A DNA stretch of 64,000 nt from Gigantopelta aegis (taxonomy: Eukaryota > Mollusca > Gastropoda > Neomphalida > Peltospiridae): positions 48,713,818 to 48,777,817 of the forward strand of contig NC_054712.1 of NCBI RefSeq assembly GCF_016097555.1, read 5' to 3'. The translations under genes were made by a program, and so were the position numbers. Of this stretch, positions 37,801 through 49,800 are shown piece after piece. The notes under the pieces were generated by a model that was not told the origin of the DNA, searched no databases, and saw only the letters and a list, made by a program, of their open reading frames with translations. How positions within the stretch are numbered: the first letter of the stretch is position 1; every line of letters begins with the position of its first letter.

Positions 37801-40800
37801 TTCCCGAAGTTCTACAGCAGTACAAGGCTGAGGATGTCTACAATGCTGACGAGACGAGACAACTGGTCAAAGACAATCCTTCCCGAAGTTCTACAGCAGT
37901 ACAAGGCTGAGGATGTCTACAATGCTGACGAGACGAGACAAGTGGTCAAAGACAATCCTTCCCGAAGTTCTACAGCAGTACAAGGCTGAGGATGTCTACA
38001 ATGCTGACGAGACGAGACAACTGGTCAAAGACAATCCTTCCCGAAGTTCTACAGCAGTACAAGGCTGAGGATGTCTACAATGCTGACGAGACGAGACAAC
38101 TGGTCAAAGACAATCCTTCCCGAAGTTCTACAGCAGTACAAGGCTGAGGATGTCTACAAAGCTGACGAGAAGAGACAACTGGTCAAAGACAATCCTTCCC
38201 GAAGTTCTACAGCAGTACAAGGCTGAGGATGTCTACAATGCTGACGAGACGAGACTACTTCAGAGCAGTAATGGCAGCAAACAAATATTATGTTAGCCGT
38301 AGCAAAAAGACGATGGATAGAGTAACTGTTCTTGTAGTATGCAACCAGAAGCGGATCTAGGAGGCCCCCAGCGGCCCGCCCCCCCCCCCCCCCCCCTAAA
38401 TTTTGTGATAGTTATAACTTTATTATATATTAATTTTTTTTTTTTTATGATCCTCTCCAAACCTCCCCAAAAGTTCCATTGGCATTCTGCCTCATGTCAT
38501 TGGGGCCCCACCTAAATGGATTTTCTGGATCCACCACTGGCAACGTGACAGGGACACACAAACAAAATCTTCTGGTCATAGGTAAAAAAACAAAAATCCT
38601 ATAGTCTGTCCTATCCTCCTACAAAAAAATTGTTTGTAAATAATTTCTGTTTGGTTTGACATCAGAAGAAAAGTACCATAAAAGTGTTTGGCTCAAAAAT
38701 AAATAATTTGTAGGAAATTCCATAGTATGAAAAAAGGCCTTTTCTGTGAGATGGACTATAGCTGTTATTGAGGGCCTACCTGTGACATACAGAAACGCCA
38801 AGAATGCATGAATGACTGGTACATTATTCACCAAATGGCTGCAAGAGTTCAACAAGGATATGAAATTGCAAGAAAAAAAGTGGTCTTGTTAGTGGATAAC
38901 TGTACAGCGCATCCTCCAACTAATAAGTTCAAACATGTGAATATGATGTTTCTGCCTTCCAAAATGATGTCACTCATTCAATAATGCGATCAGGGAATTA
39001 TTAGAAATTTGAAGGGTCATTATCGATCTCAAGTTGTCAACATAATTAAAGACATCGATGGAATGGCAGCCATGTGGGCAAATGATCTGGCAAAAGAAAC
39101 TCAACTTATTGGACATTATCCATACATGTGTTGTATGTTAATGAAAGCATAAACATGTGAAATCCAGCACAATAGTAAACTTTTTAAAGTCACAGACCCT
39201 AGTTTTAACAATAAAAATGGACACTAAGTTTAGTTAATTTACCAACCTGTAACACATCTGGAAAAACTTACAACAGAGTGAAACAAAAGTCTATGTTCAA
39301 ACACTCGACTCCATAAAAATTACTTCTCAGACGCAGGTGCATTTAAAAAAAAGATAAAAAAACAGAAGTATTTTGGGGTATTAGAATCACCAGAATTACC
39401 AGAAACACTTTGGTTGTATTGAAAAAATTGAAACAAAAGAAATAGAATCTGAGCCATTACCACCGACTGGCATGACAAATGATGAGTTCAACGCCTTTTT
39501 CAACCATGACCATAAGTTGGAATATCACAGTTTATCAACTGATGAAGAGATCCGTTCGGCAATAGTAACACCACCAACTCCAACCCCTGACGTATCTTAT
39601 GACAGTGAAGAAGATGATGACGACGACTACATCATCCTAATAACGTCAGGCAAGGTAAGATCTCATTTTCAATGAATCCGTCGATACTTTGAAGAAAACA
39701 GCTGCGATGACTTCAGCCTTTTGTACAACTTGGAAGATCAGTTTGACAAGGTGGCAGCCACGAATCAACGGCATCAAAATTTCACAGAATTTATAGAGAG
39801 GATTTTATAATTTAACTGAACTTGGAAGTTTACTTCAATTTAATGATGATATGGTATTGTTGTTAATTTATGTTTGGTTTTGTTTAAATATTTGAAGAAT
39901 AGCTCAATGAATGATTACAATAACATGTCTAGAGGCTCCAATTGGGAGAATTGTAATCTGGATTTGCATAAATCATGAAGAGGTTCTAACTTAGATTATC
40001 TTTTGTCAAAATTGTATGTTTGGTTTATTGTATACTGACACACAATAAAAACGCAAAACAGATATTTTTCAATATTTTGTTGTGATTAATGATTTTTTTT
40101 ATTATTGGACTTAAAATAACAATTTATGAGAGGAAGCCATTGATTGGTACTTTTGTCTGGGTTTTAATCATGGTTTTGTTCTCATTACCCATACAATAGC
40201 AGAAACACACAAAATGGTGTGAAATGCGTTCACTACGTGCTCAATCATGCTGCGTGCAATGCACGTGAAATGCCAGTATGTGGACACATAAAAGTCACGT
40301 AACGGTGTCATATTCCTCGTTACAGACTTCGCAAAGCCAAGTTGCTAGGACCTTCAGAATCCATCCATCAACTATTGGACGACTTGTTGAACGTCATCAA
40401 CAGACCGGGAGTGTCCGTGATCGACCTCGACCTGGTGAACGTCCCGTTACGACCCCACGCCAAGATTGGCAGATTCGACAACACCACCTCCGTGACCGGT
40501 TCAGAACTGAGACGATGACAGCAAGCAACACGATAGGATGTCATGGAAGGCCTATCCATCCGATGATGGTCATGCGTCGACTCAGAATGGCTGGACTCAG
40601 ATGCAGAAGCCCGTACAACGGTAACATCATGACACCGCGACATCGTGCTGCGAGACTACAGTTTGCTCTCCAGAATGGTAATCATCCACCAGCCTTTTAC
40701 CGGAGCATTGTTTTCTCAGATGAGTCCCATTTCTCTGTCTCCTTTGACGATGGAAGAGCACGTGTGTACAGGACTCCATGAACGGTACACTGACGGATGT

Positions 40801-43800
40801 GTGAGGGAACGTGATCAATTTGGCAGCGGTTGTCTGATGGTATGGGAGGAAATCAACTGTGATTTCAGGAGTGATCTCATCATTGTCCACGATGCCCTTA
40901 CAGTCCAGCGTTATGTTGACGTTATTCTAAGACCAGTTCTCCAGCCACTTTTGTGCCGTCCCCAAAGACCAGGAGGTCCCCTTCTGTTTCAACAAGACAA
41001 TGCCTGTCCACATACTGCAAGAATTACCCAGGCATTCCTGCAACAAGCCGGTATCACCGTTATGAACTGGCCCGCCGTTTCACCGGATTTGAACCCAACT
41101 GAACACTTGGATGAGTTAGGACGCCGTGTACGTCACCGCCTGCCACCACCGTGTAACATCGCTGAGCTTGCACAGGCGTTGCAGGACGAGTGGAGGAACA
41201 TTCCTGTGACTTACTTGAGATGTTTGTGCCAATCCTTTCTCCGTCGTTTTCACGCATGCTCACGGGCCAATGGTGGACACACCAGATACTGACCTTGTTA
41301 TGGGGGGGGGGGGGGGGGGGGGGGGGGTTGAACTTTTCGATTACGAATGCAACTTGATTACTGATGATAACTTGCCATGTTTCCATGTGAATGTATCTCA
41401 TGAATACCAGTCATTAATGTCATATTACAGTATCCATCAATTCATTAATAGTTTGTCGTTATTTGCAATTAAAAGTTGTTTTTGTGTTTTCATTGTGTGT
41501 CAGTATATATACATACTGCTTATTTGAATATATCTTTGTTGTTATTTTAAACACAAAGCAGATCTGACTGTCATTGACTGAGGCTGAATATAGTGTTTAT
41601 TCTTAGCATTAAACTCCTGATATCATTTGTTTTTAAATTATACAAAAATAATTTTGAAATACTTAAAAAAAAAAAGAAACAAAAAAGAAGAAATCTTTTA
41701 TTTAAAGACGCAATCAACACATTTTATTTACGGTTATATGCGTCAGACATATGGTTAAAGACCACACAGATATTGAGAGAGAAAACCGGCTGTCGCCACT
41801 TTATGGGCTACTCTTTTCAATTGGCAGCAAGGGATCTTTTATATGCACCATCCCACAGACAGGATAGTACATACCACGGCCTTTGTTACACCAGTTGTGG
41901 AGCACTGGCTGGAATGAGAGAAATCCTTAAGATTGCAGCACTGACAAATGATTAAAGAGAACTCAAATATTACCTGTTTTGTAAATCGCCGTGTGAAAAA
42001 TGGTATGAGGTATTTGACATCGATCTTGAGGAAACCTTTCAAGTGAGGTTTAATGTAGTTAATCTCATACTCCTCTTCAGTCAGCTCGGACAGGTGCTCG
42101 GAATCAACAGTCTGTCCCTGAAAATAAACAGCAATCATCAACTTAATAAATCAAATAAACATGTATCATCAAATTAATAAATCAAATAAACATGTATCAT
42201 CAAATTAACTATCCAAATTATCACATGAATAAATCAAATAAATATGAATAATCAAATTAATAAATCAAATAGACATCAATAATCAAATTAATAAATTAAA
42301 TTAACATAAATTATCAAATTAATAAATCAAATAAAGACATCATCAAATTAATAAATCAAATAAACATGAATAATCAAATTACAAAACCACATAATTAATT
42401 ATATACATGTAGATCTAGAACTTACTTGTTTTCACAAGATATTATTACAGCTTAATATATTTGAAACCATCATAATATGCTTCCAAACTATAATTTTCTT
42501 ATGTCATTTCAAAACAAAGTGTCCGTGCGGCATAAAAACACTCAGTCCAATAAAATACAGGATCTAGCTCTATCACTAGATCCTGATTGAATATATTGTA
42601 ATATGCAGCTATTTACCATTTCCTTCGTCTTGCTGAGAGAAATTTCAATACCAGTTGTCTTCTTCTTTTTCTTACTCTTCTTCACTGCTTTGAGCAACTG
42701 AAGAATAAAATAGAAGAAGAATTGTAAGAGCACTGCTAAAGGTAGCACTAAACCAAATAACTTCCGGCTGGGTCAAAGTTCGAGGTGCACCCAACTTTAG
42801 ATAGAGAAGTGAACACCACAAGTCCTGTGATTGCTAATAAATGTGAGTGTGTTGGTTGTAAAAAAACCCGCAGTTTCATCTGGACAAAAAATGTATGCAA
42901 TTTTATTTCATCCAGTACCACTGTGTCAAGTAGCCTTGTGCTTGAAACATGTATGGGATACCTGTCAAAAAAAGTACTCAAATTTTGTGTGGAACTAGGG
43001 TAGTCGTAGATGCTACACATTATCTCAGAAATCAGCAGCTTGAACCCCAATTTTGTCTGATTCACTTTAAGGGTGAGAGGTGGTAGTATTTATATCTGTG
43101 GCGTGTATGTCGATTGATATGCCGCAGGTAGGAGTTTTAGCCACATATGTTACTATTGTTGTGTATGGGATTTGATTTGGTAGTATACACCATACAGCAA
43201 CACACATCCCAAGCCCATCAAATGTTTTTATGTTTTAAGTTCAAGGATCATAACTCTGTGAAAATTGGGTAAATTGCCACAAAAGTCAAACTTAACCTGT
43301 AACAGTACATGATAAATGTAAAACTATACACAAAATATGTCAGCTCAACATCTTAAAGCAGTGTGAACAAAATGTCCGGAAAACAAATTTCTCCTAAGTT
43401 CATGGGTTGGGCTATTTCTCGTTCCAGCCAGTGTTCCACAACTGGTTTAACAAAGGCCATGGTATGCACCATCCTGTCTGTGGGATAGTGCATATAAAAG
43501 AACCCTTGCTGCTAATTGAAAAGAGTAGCCCAGGTCCTTAACCATATGTTCGACACCATACAACCGTCAATAAAATGTGTTGAGTGCGTCGTTAAATAAA
43601 ACATTTCCTTCCTTCCTAAGTTCAAGGGCGTTAATGCTGTGAAAAATTGGTAATTCTTGATCTGTAACAATACATGATTTAGCTAGACACAGAATTTCAG
43701 CCTCACTTTATTAGCAGATATGTATGAAAAGAACAGTAAATGTTTTACCTTTAATAACGGCATTGTGGCCCCTCCTAGGAACATGATCGTGAAGAGAACA

Positions 43801-46800
43801 ATAATCAGCGTGGCTGTCACTAAAACGTATCGCTTCTCAGCTTCAAACTCCAGGTGAAGACACAGAGCAAACGCGACGGCTCCTCTCAAACCTGGCAATT
43901 ATATACAGAGGATAATAAATGAGTTACCAGTTATTATCAAATTTATGTCCCAAGGGAAACAATTTTCAGTTGTTACGAGCTTTAGCAAGTGACAACTAAA
44001 AATTATTTCACAAAGTAAATAAATTTGATAATAACAGGTACCGAGTTTGTTGTTCTATTTATTACTGTAGCCATTTTGTTTTTTTTAAGAACCTTCTATT
44101 TTCATTATGACTACATTTATCTAGAAATGATGTGAACAATGTTACACACTATTTTGAGTATTGATATGACTTCATATTTTATTCATGATCAAAGATAATT
44201 TAAAAAAACCAAAGTTCTATTTATTCTGTCAACATATGTACTGTAATCATTACTAATGAATTGTATTAAAATAGCATTTGATTACTAATTTAACAATAAA
44301 AACTTAAGAGACTTAAATGCAAACCTTTAATGTATGTGATGTCATTGTGTATGTTTGCCAAATCATGATGAAATCATATTTACTACTGGCACAGTCATTG
44401 GTTTGTAGGTGAAAAATTGTCCAATCTCAGTGAGAATTTGTGAATTTTATTTTCCCGGTCATGTGTACCCGCTTGGGTAATAAATAAAGAATAACAGTCC
44501 AATAATGCAGGTTACTGGCTTTAGTAACAATTCTCCATTTGTCCCGAGTAAAATGAAGCTGATAGGCTAACCTATGTTGTTAACCTGTTATTTATTTTTA
44601 TCCTGCAATCTATAAAAAAAAAAAAGGAAAAATTATATTCTATTCTTATATTCTACGGAAATGGATGATCTAAAGAATAAAATATAAGTAATGTTTGATT
44701 TCAGTGATCATAAATATGCCTTAGTGTTTAAAAACTAGGATCTGTCCCTTTAAAACCATACGGGTTTTTTTTATGGTCTCTTTTAAAATATCTGTACAGA
44801 AGAGAACCTCTCAAAAGTGGATCCCCTTTAAAACCAGACTTTTTACTTGTTACTGTGACTGGCCAGTTTGGAGGGGTTTCACTGCCATTTAAAAATTCCA
44901 GTTGTGGTCATCCTCTGATTAAAGCAAAGCTGATCACTCACCACTAAACCACATTATAAACTGCATCTTCCTCGTTATTTTGTGTTCACGGAAGAAATTC
45001 ACGAGGAATGATAACGGAAATATATTCAAGGCCCTTCCAACCAAAATTAATACCTGAAAGATTAGAGAAAATCAAAAGAAATGATTTCATTTAATAAAAT
45101 AAATGTAATGCATTGTAAAGTGTCCAATTTTTAAAACAAACTGATAATGGAAATATATTCAGGGCCCTTCCAACCAAAATTAATACCTGAAAGATTAGAG
45201 AAAATCAAAAGATGAGATTTAATAAAAAATCAAATGATAATGGAAATATATTCAGGGCCCTTCCAACCAAAATTAATACCTGAAAGATTAGAGAAAATCA
45301 AAAGAAATGATTTCATTTAATAAAATAAATGTAATGCATTGTAAAGTGTCCAATTTTTAAAACAAACTGATAATGGAAATATATTCAGGGCCCTTCCAAC
45401 CAAAATTAATACCTGAAAGATTAGAGAAAATCAAAAGAAATGATTACATTTAATAAAATAAATGTAATGCATTATAAAGTGTCCAATTTTTAAAACTAGC
45501 CGATTGATGTGTAACTCAAATAAACCTATCTTGCTCCCTATATTCAGTTCTCACCATTTAAGGGGAGCTATCACTCTTGCTCGCCATCACTCCTCTGAGA
45601 CAAGGCGAAGAAGAGTAATTTTCAGCTCCCCTTTATATAAAGTTTAAGCTGTCGTTTGCCAAATTGCCAAATGTGATTTAAAGTTGTATTGGGCAAATGC
45701 ATGTAATTATTAATTCACCAATAATCTAATTGGAATTTTTTTTCTTTTGTATGTGTATAGCTATTTTTTAAAACAATTCTACTAAAGGTTACTTGAATTT
45801 GGCTACAGATTTTTTGATCAACTTTGCCAAATTGCTATTAATCTTTGACATCCTGCTTATTATGGGAATGAATACAAAAAAGTAATACAAAAGAATTAAA
45901 TACAAACAGCGTTAACTTTAAGCTTCAATCTAGGTTACAATCTTTTCACGTTTAGGGGTGGGATGTAGCCCAGTGGTAAAGCGTTCACTTGATGTGCGAT
46001 CGACCTAGGATTGATCCCCGTTGGTGGACCCATTGGGCTATTCCTCCTTCCAGCCAGTGCTCCGCAACTGGTGTAACAAAGGCTGTGGTATGTACTATCC
46101 TGTCTGTGGGATGGCATATATAAAAGATCCCCGGCTGCTAATCAAAAAGAGTAGCCCATAAAGTGGCGACAGCGGGTTTTCTCTCTCAATACCTGTGTGG
46201 TCCTTAACCATATGTCTGACGCCATATAGCCGTAAATAAAATGTGTTGAGTGCGTCATTAAATAAAACATTTCCTTCCTTCCTTTTCATGTTTACATCCA
46301 CATAATTGTTTCTAGAAAAGCCGTAAGTTATGTAACTCTGGTTTCTTATTTGCAACAATTTGCTATCATGATGGGAATGATTTTTATTTATTACTAAAAC
46401 TTGTGGTGGTCTCATATGACAGTTCACTAGGGTGGTCTCACACAATACCTAGCTAATGTTGTTATTAACTACACAGTCCATAATCAAAGTTTGCCCAAAA
46501 CCCAAAACATTTCTTGCTCTATGTGGATCAGAAAATTTACAATAAAAGTTTTAGTTATTATATATCTAGAACACAACTAATATTTACTAACTACTGTCAA
46601 ACTTCATTATTTTAATGCTAAAAGGACTAAACCAACCAGCTCAAGATAATGGTGTGTCCTCTAAACTGGACACCCTAGGAACCAAGTAAAACATCTGGTA
46701 TTAAAAGGTATCTGGTTTAGAGAGGTTCACTTCTGTACAGATATTTAAAAGGGGCCCGCACAAAACATCCAGTTTTGAAGAAGTTCCGGTTAACAGAGGG

Positions 46801-49800
46801 TCCAGTTTTGAGAGTCTTCACTGTACATGGTATTTTTTGTTCAATCTCGAGATACTGGCCTAACAGAGGTGGAAATAATGTAGTTTGTATGTATATTATG
46901 AAAGCTAATACCGACTTGTGTACTATAAAAACAATATTTATTTACTGTGTATGTAATAAAACTAATATTTACTTACTATGCTCCAAATAACGAAAGCTGG
47001 CTTGACGTTGACTTTGAAACTAAATATTGCCAACCCAAGATATGCAAACACACAGGTTTCTGAAAGAAAAAGAAGAAGACATTTTACAACTACAAAATGA
47101 AGTGTAATGAGTTACATGAACAGGCCTTACAACAAGTAGTTTTCAGTCAGCTTTCAAAATGTCTTAATTTAAACCGTGAAACATGTTATATTCTAACAAG
47201 ATCTCAAATAGTCTCACCTGTTAAAAATGATCTCACCTGTTACAAATGATATTACCTTTTACAAATGATCTCACCTGTTACAAATGATCTCACATGTTAC
47301 AAATGATCTTACAAGTAATATCACCTGTTACAAATGATCTCACCTGTCACAAATGATCTTACCTGTTACAACTGATCTCACATGTTACAATTCATCTCAC
47401 CTGTTATAACTGATCTCACCTGTTACAAATCTCACAAATGATCTCACCTGTTACAAATGATCTCACCTGTTACAAATGATCTTACAAATGATCTCACCTG
47501 TTACAAATGATCTGACAAATGATCTCACCTGTTACAAATGATCTTTCAATTCATCTCACCTGTTACAAATGATCTCACCTATTACAAATGATCTTACCTG
47601 TTACAAATGATCTCACCTGTTACAAATGATCTTATAAATGATCTCACCTGTTACAAATGATCTCACCTGTTACAAATGATCTTACAAATGATCTCACCTG
47701 TTACAAATGATCTTACAATTGATCTCACCTGTTACAAATTATCTCACCTGTTACAAATGATCTTACAATTGTTCTCACCTGTTACAAATTATCTCACCTG
47801 TTACAAATGATCTTACAAATGATCTTACCTGTTACAAATGATCTCACCTGTTACAAATTATCTTATAAATGATCTCACCTGTTACAAATGATCTCACATG
47901 TTACAAATGATCTCACCTGTTACAAATGACCTTAGAAATGATCTTACCTGTTACAAATGATCTCACCTGTTACAACTGATCTCACCTGTTACAAATGATC
48001 TTACAAATGATCTCACCTGTTACAAATGATCTGCCAAATGATCTCACCTGTTACAAATCTCACAAATGATCTCACCTGTTACAAATGATCTCACCTGTTA
48101 CAAATGATCTTACAAATGATCTCACCTGTTACAAATGATCTGACAAATGATCTCACCTGTTACAAATGATCTGACAAATGATCTCACCTGTTACAAATGA
48201 TATGACAAATGATCTCACCCCTTGCAAATGATCTTACAAATGATCTCACCTGTTACAAATGATCTGACAAATGATCTCACCTGTTAAAAACCGTCTTACA
48301 AATGATCTCACCTGTTACAAATGATCTTACAATGATCTTACCTGTTACAAATGATCTCACCTGTTACAAATGATCATACAAATGATCTCACCTGTTACAA
48401 ATGATCTTACAAATGATCTTACCTGTTACAAATGATCTTACAATGATCTTACCTGTTACAAATGATCTCACCTGTTACAACTGATCTCACCTGTTACAAA
48501 TGATCTTACAAAGGATCTCACCTGTTACAAATGATCTCACAAATGATCTCACCTGTTACAAATCTCACAAATGATCTTACCTGTTACAAATGATCTTACA
48601 ATGATCTTACCTGTTACAAATGATCTCACCTGTTACAACTGATCTCACCTGTTACAAATGATCTTACAAATGATCTCACCTGTTACAAATGATCTTACAA
48701 GTGATCTCACCTGTTACAAATGATCTTACAAGTGATCTCACCTGTTACAAATGATCTCACCTGTCACAAATGATCTCACCTGTCACAAATGATCTCACCT
48801 GTCACAAATGATCTTACAAAGGATCTCACCTGTTACAAATGATCTCACAAATGATCTCACCTGTTACAAATCTCACAAATGATCTCACCTGTTACAAGTG
48901 ATCTGACAAATGATCTCACCTGTTACAAATGATCTGACAAAATGATCTCACTTGTTACAAATGATCTGACAAATGATCTCACCTGTTACAAACCGTGTTA
49001 CAAATGATCTCATCTGTTACAAATGATCTTACAAAATTAATGATCTCACCTGCTAAAAATGATCTTACAAATGATCTTACCTGAAACAAAAATCAGTTAT
49101 AAATGATTGAATCTTTTACAAACAAACTTACCAGTTGCAAATCAATTTACCTGTTACCTATTAACGATTTTATCTGTTACAAATTATTTCACCTAGTACA
49201 GACGATCTTAATTATTAAAAACAATTTCACCTTTTACCAGTGATCTTACCTGCCACAAATGCGATGGTACGGAATGTCTGCTGCACAGTTATTTGTGTGA
49301 CTGGTGACAAGTTGTTATGTGTGTAGTGTGACATTACAATACCACAAAATAAAATGGCCATGATACCTGGGGGGAAAAGAACAAATAATACATAAAACAA
49401 AAACACATCACATTTGGCATTATTTATATTTAAAAAGTTAACACAATATCAGAAATGATTTAATAGGTTCTAAATCTTGCATTTGTCACTTATATTTATT
49501 TATTTATTTATTTAATGGTATGACAAGTGGTCACAACAACAAAAGGATTGTACATTTTTAACTTATTGCAAAGAAACAACAAAAATTAAATGGAATTAAA
49601 TGTCTCACCTACTCAAAAAACAAAAAACCTCACAACATTATTTACAATTTAAAACAAAATATTACTTTCATAAATTTCAATCTTTTATAAGAAAAAGAAA
49701 GAAAGATATGTTACAGATCAAGAATTACCAATTTTTCACAGCATTAATGCCCTTGAACTTAGGAAGGAAGGAAATGTTTTATTTAACGACGCACTCAACA

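Larger units (their letters stand above)
36040..39810 (+). pseudogene. Tigger/pogo-family transposase pseudogene with nested insertions
   Basis: The order of family segments is intact on the plus strand: AEIAKKLG (CENP-B-type helix-turn-helix), [15 protein letters not shown], then [35 protein letters not shown] and VTVLVVCN, the catalytic-region segment [27 protein letters not shown] followed by [13 protein letters not shown], and an acidic Ser/Thr C-terminus ([11 protein letters not shown]). The coding frame is broken by stops (for example between SLIQ and CDQG), frameshifts, a SINE, a 20-copy tandem array and two MITEs. It sits antisense inside SLC9A8 intron 15. Confidence 0.85.

Noticed and set aside
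40278..41292. Possible domesticated transposase gene
   Set aside because: A frameshift, a lost conserved Trp and flanking TIRs with TA show an ordinary dead Tc1 copy.
47195..49090. CRISPR-like appearance of regular short repeats
   Set aside because: There are no unique spacers, the units are contiguous, and the locus is inside a eukaryotic intron.
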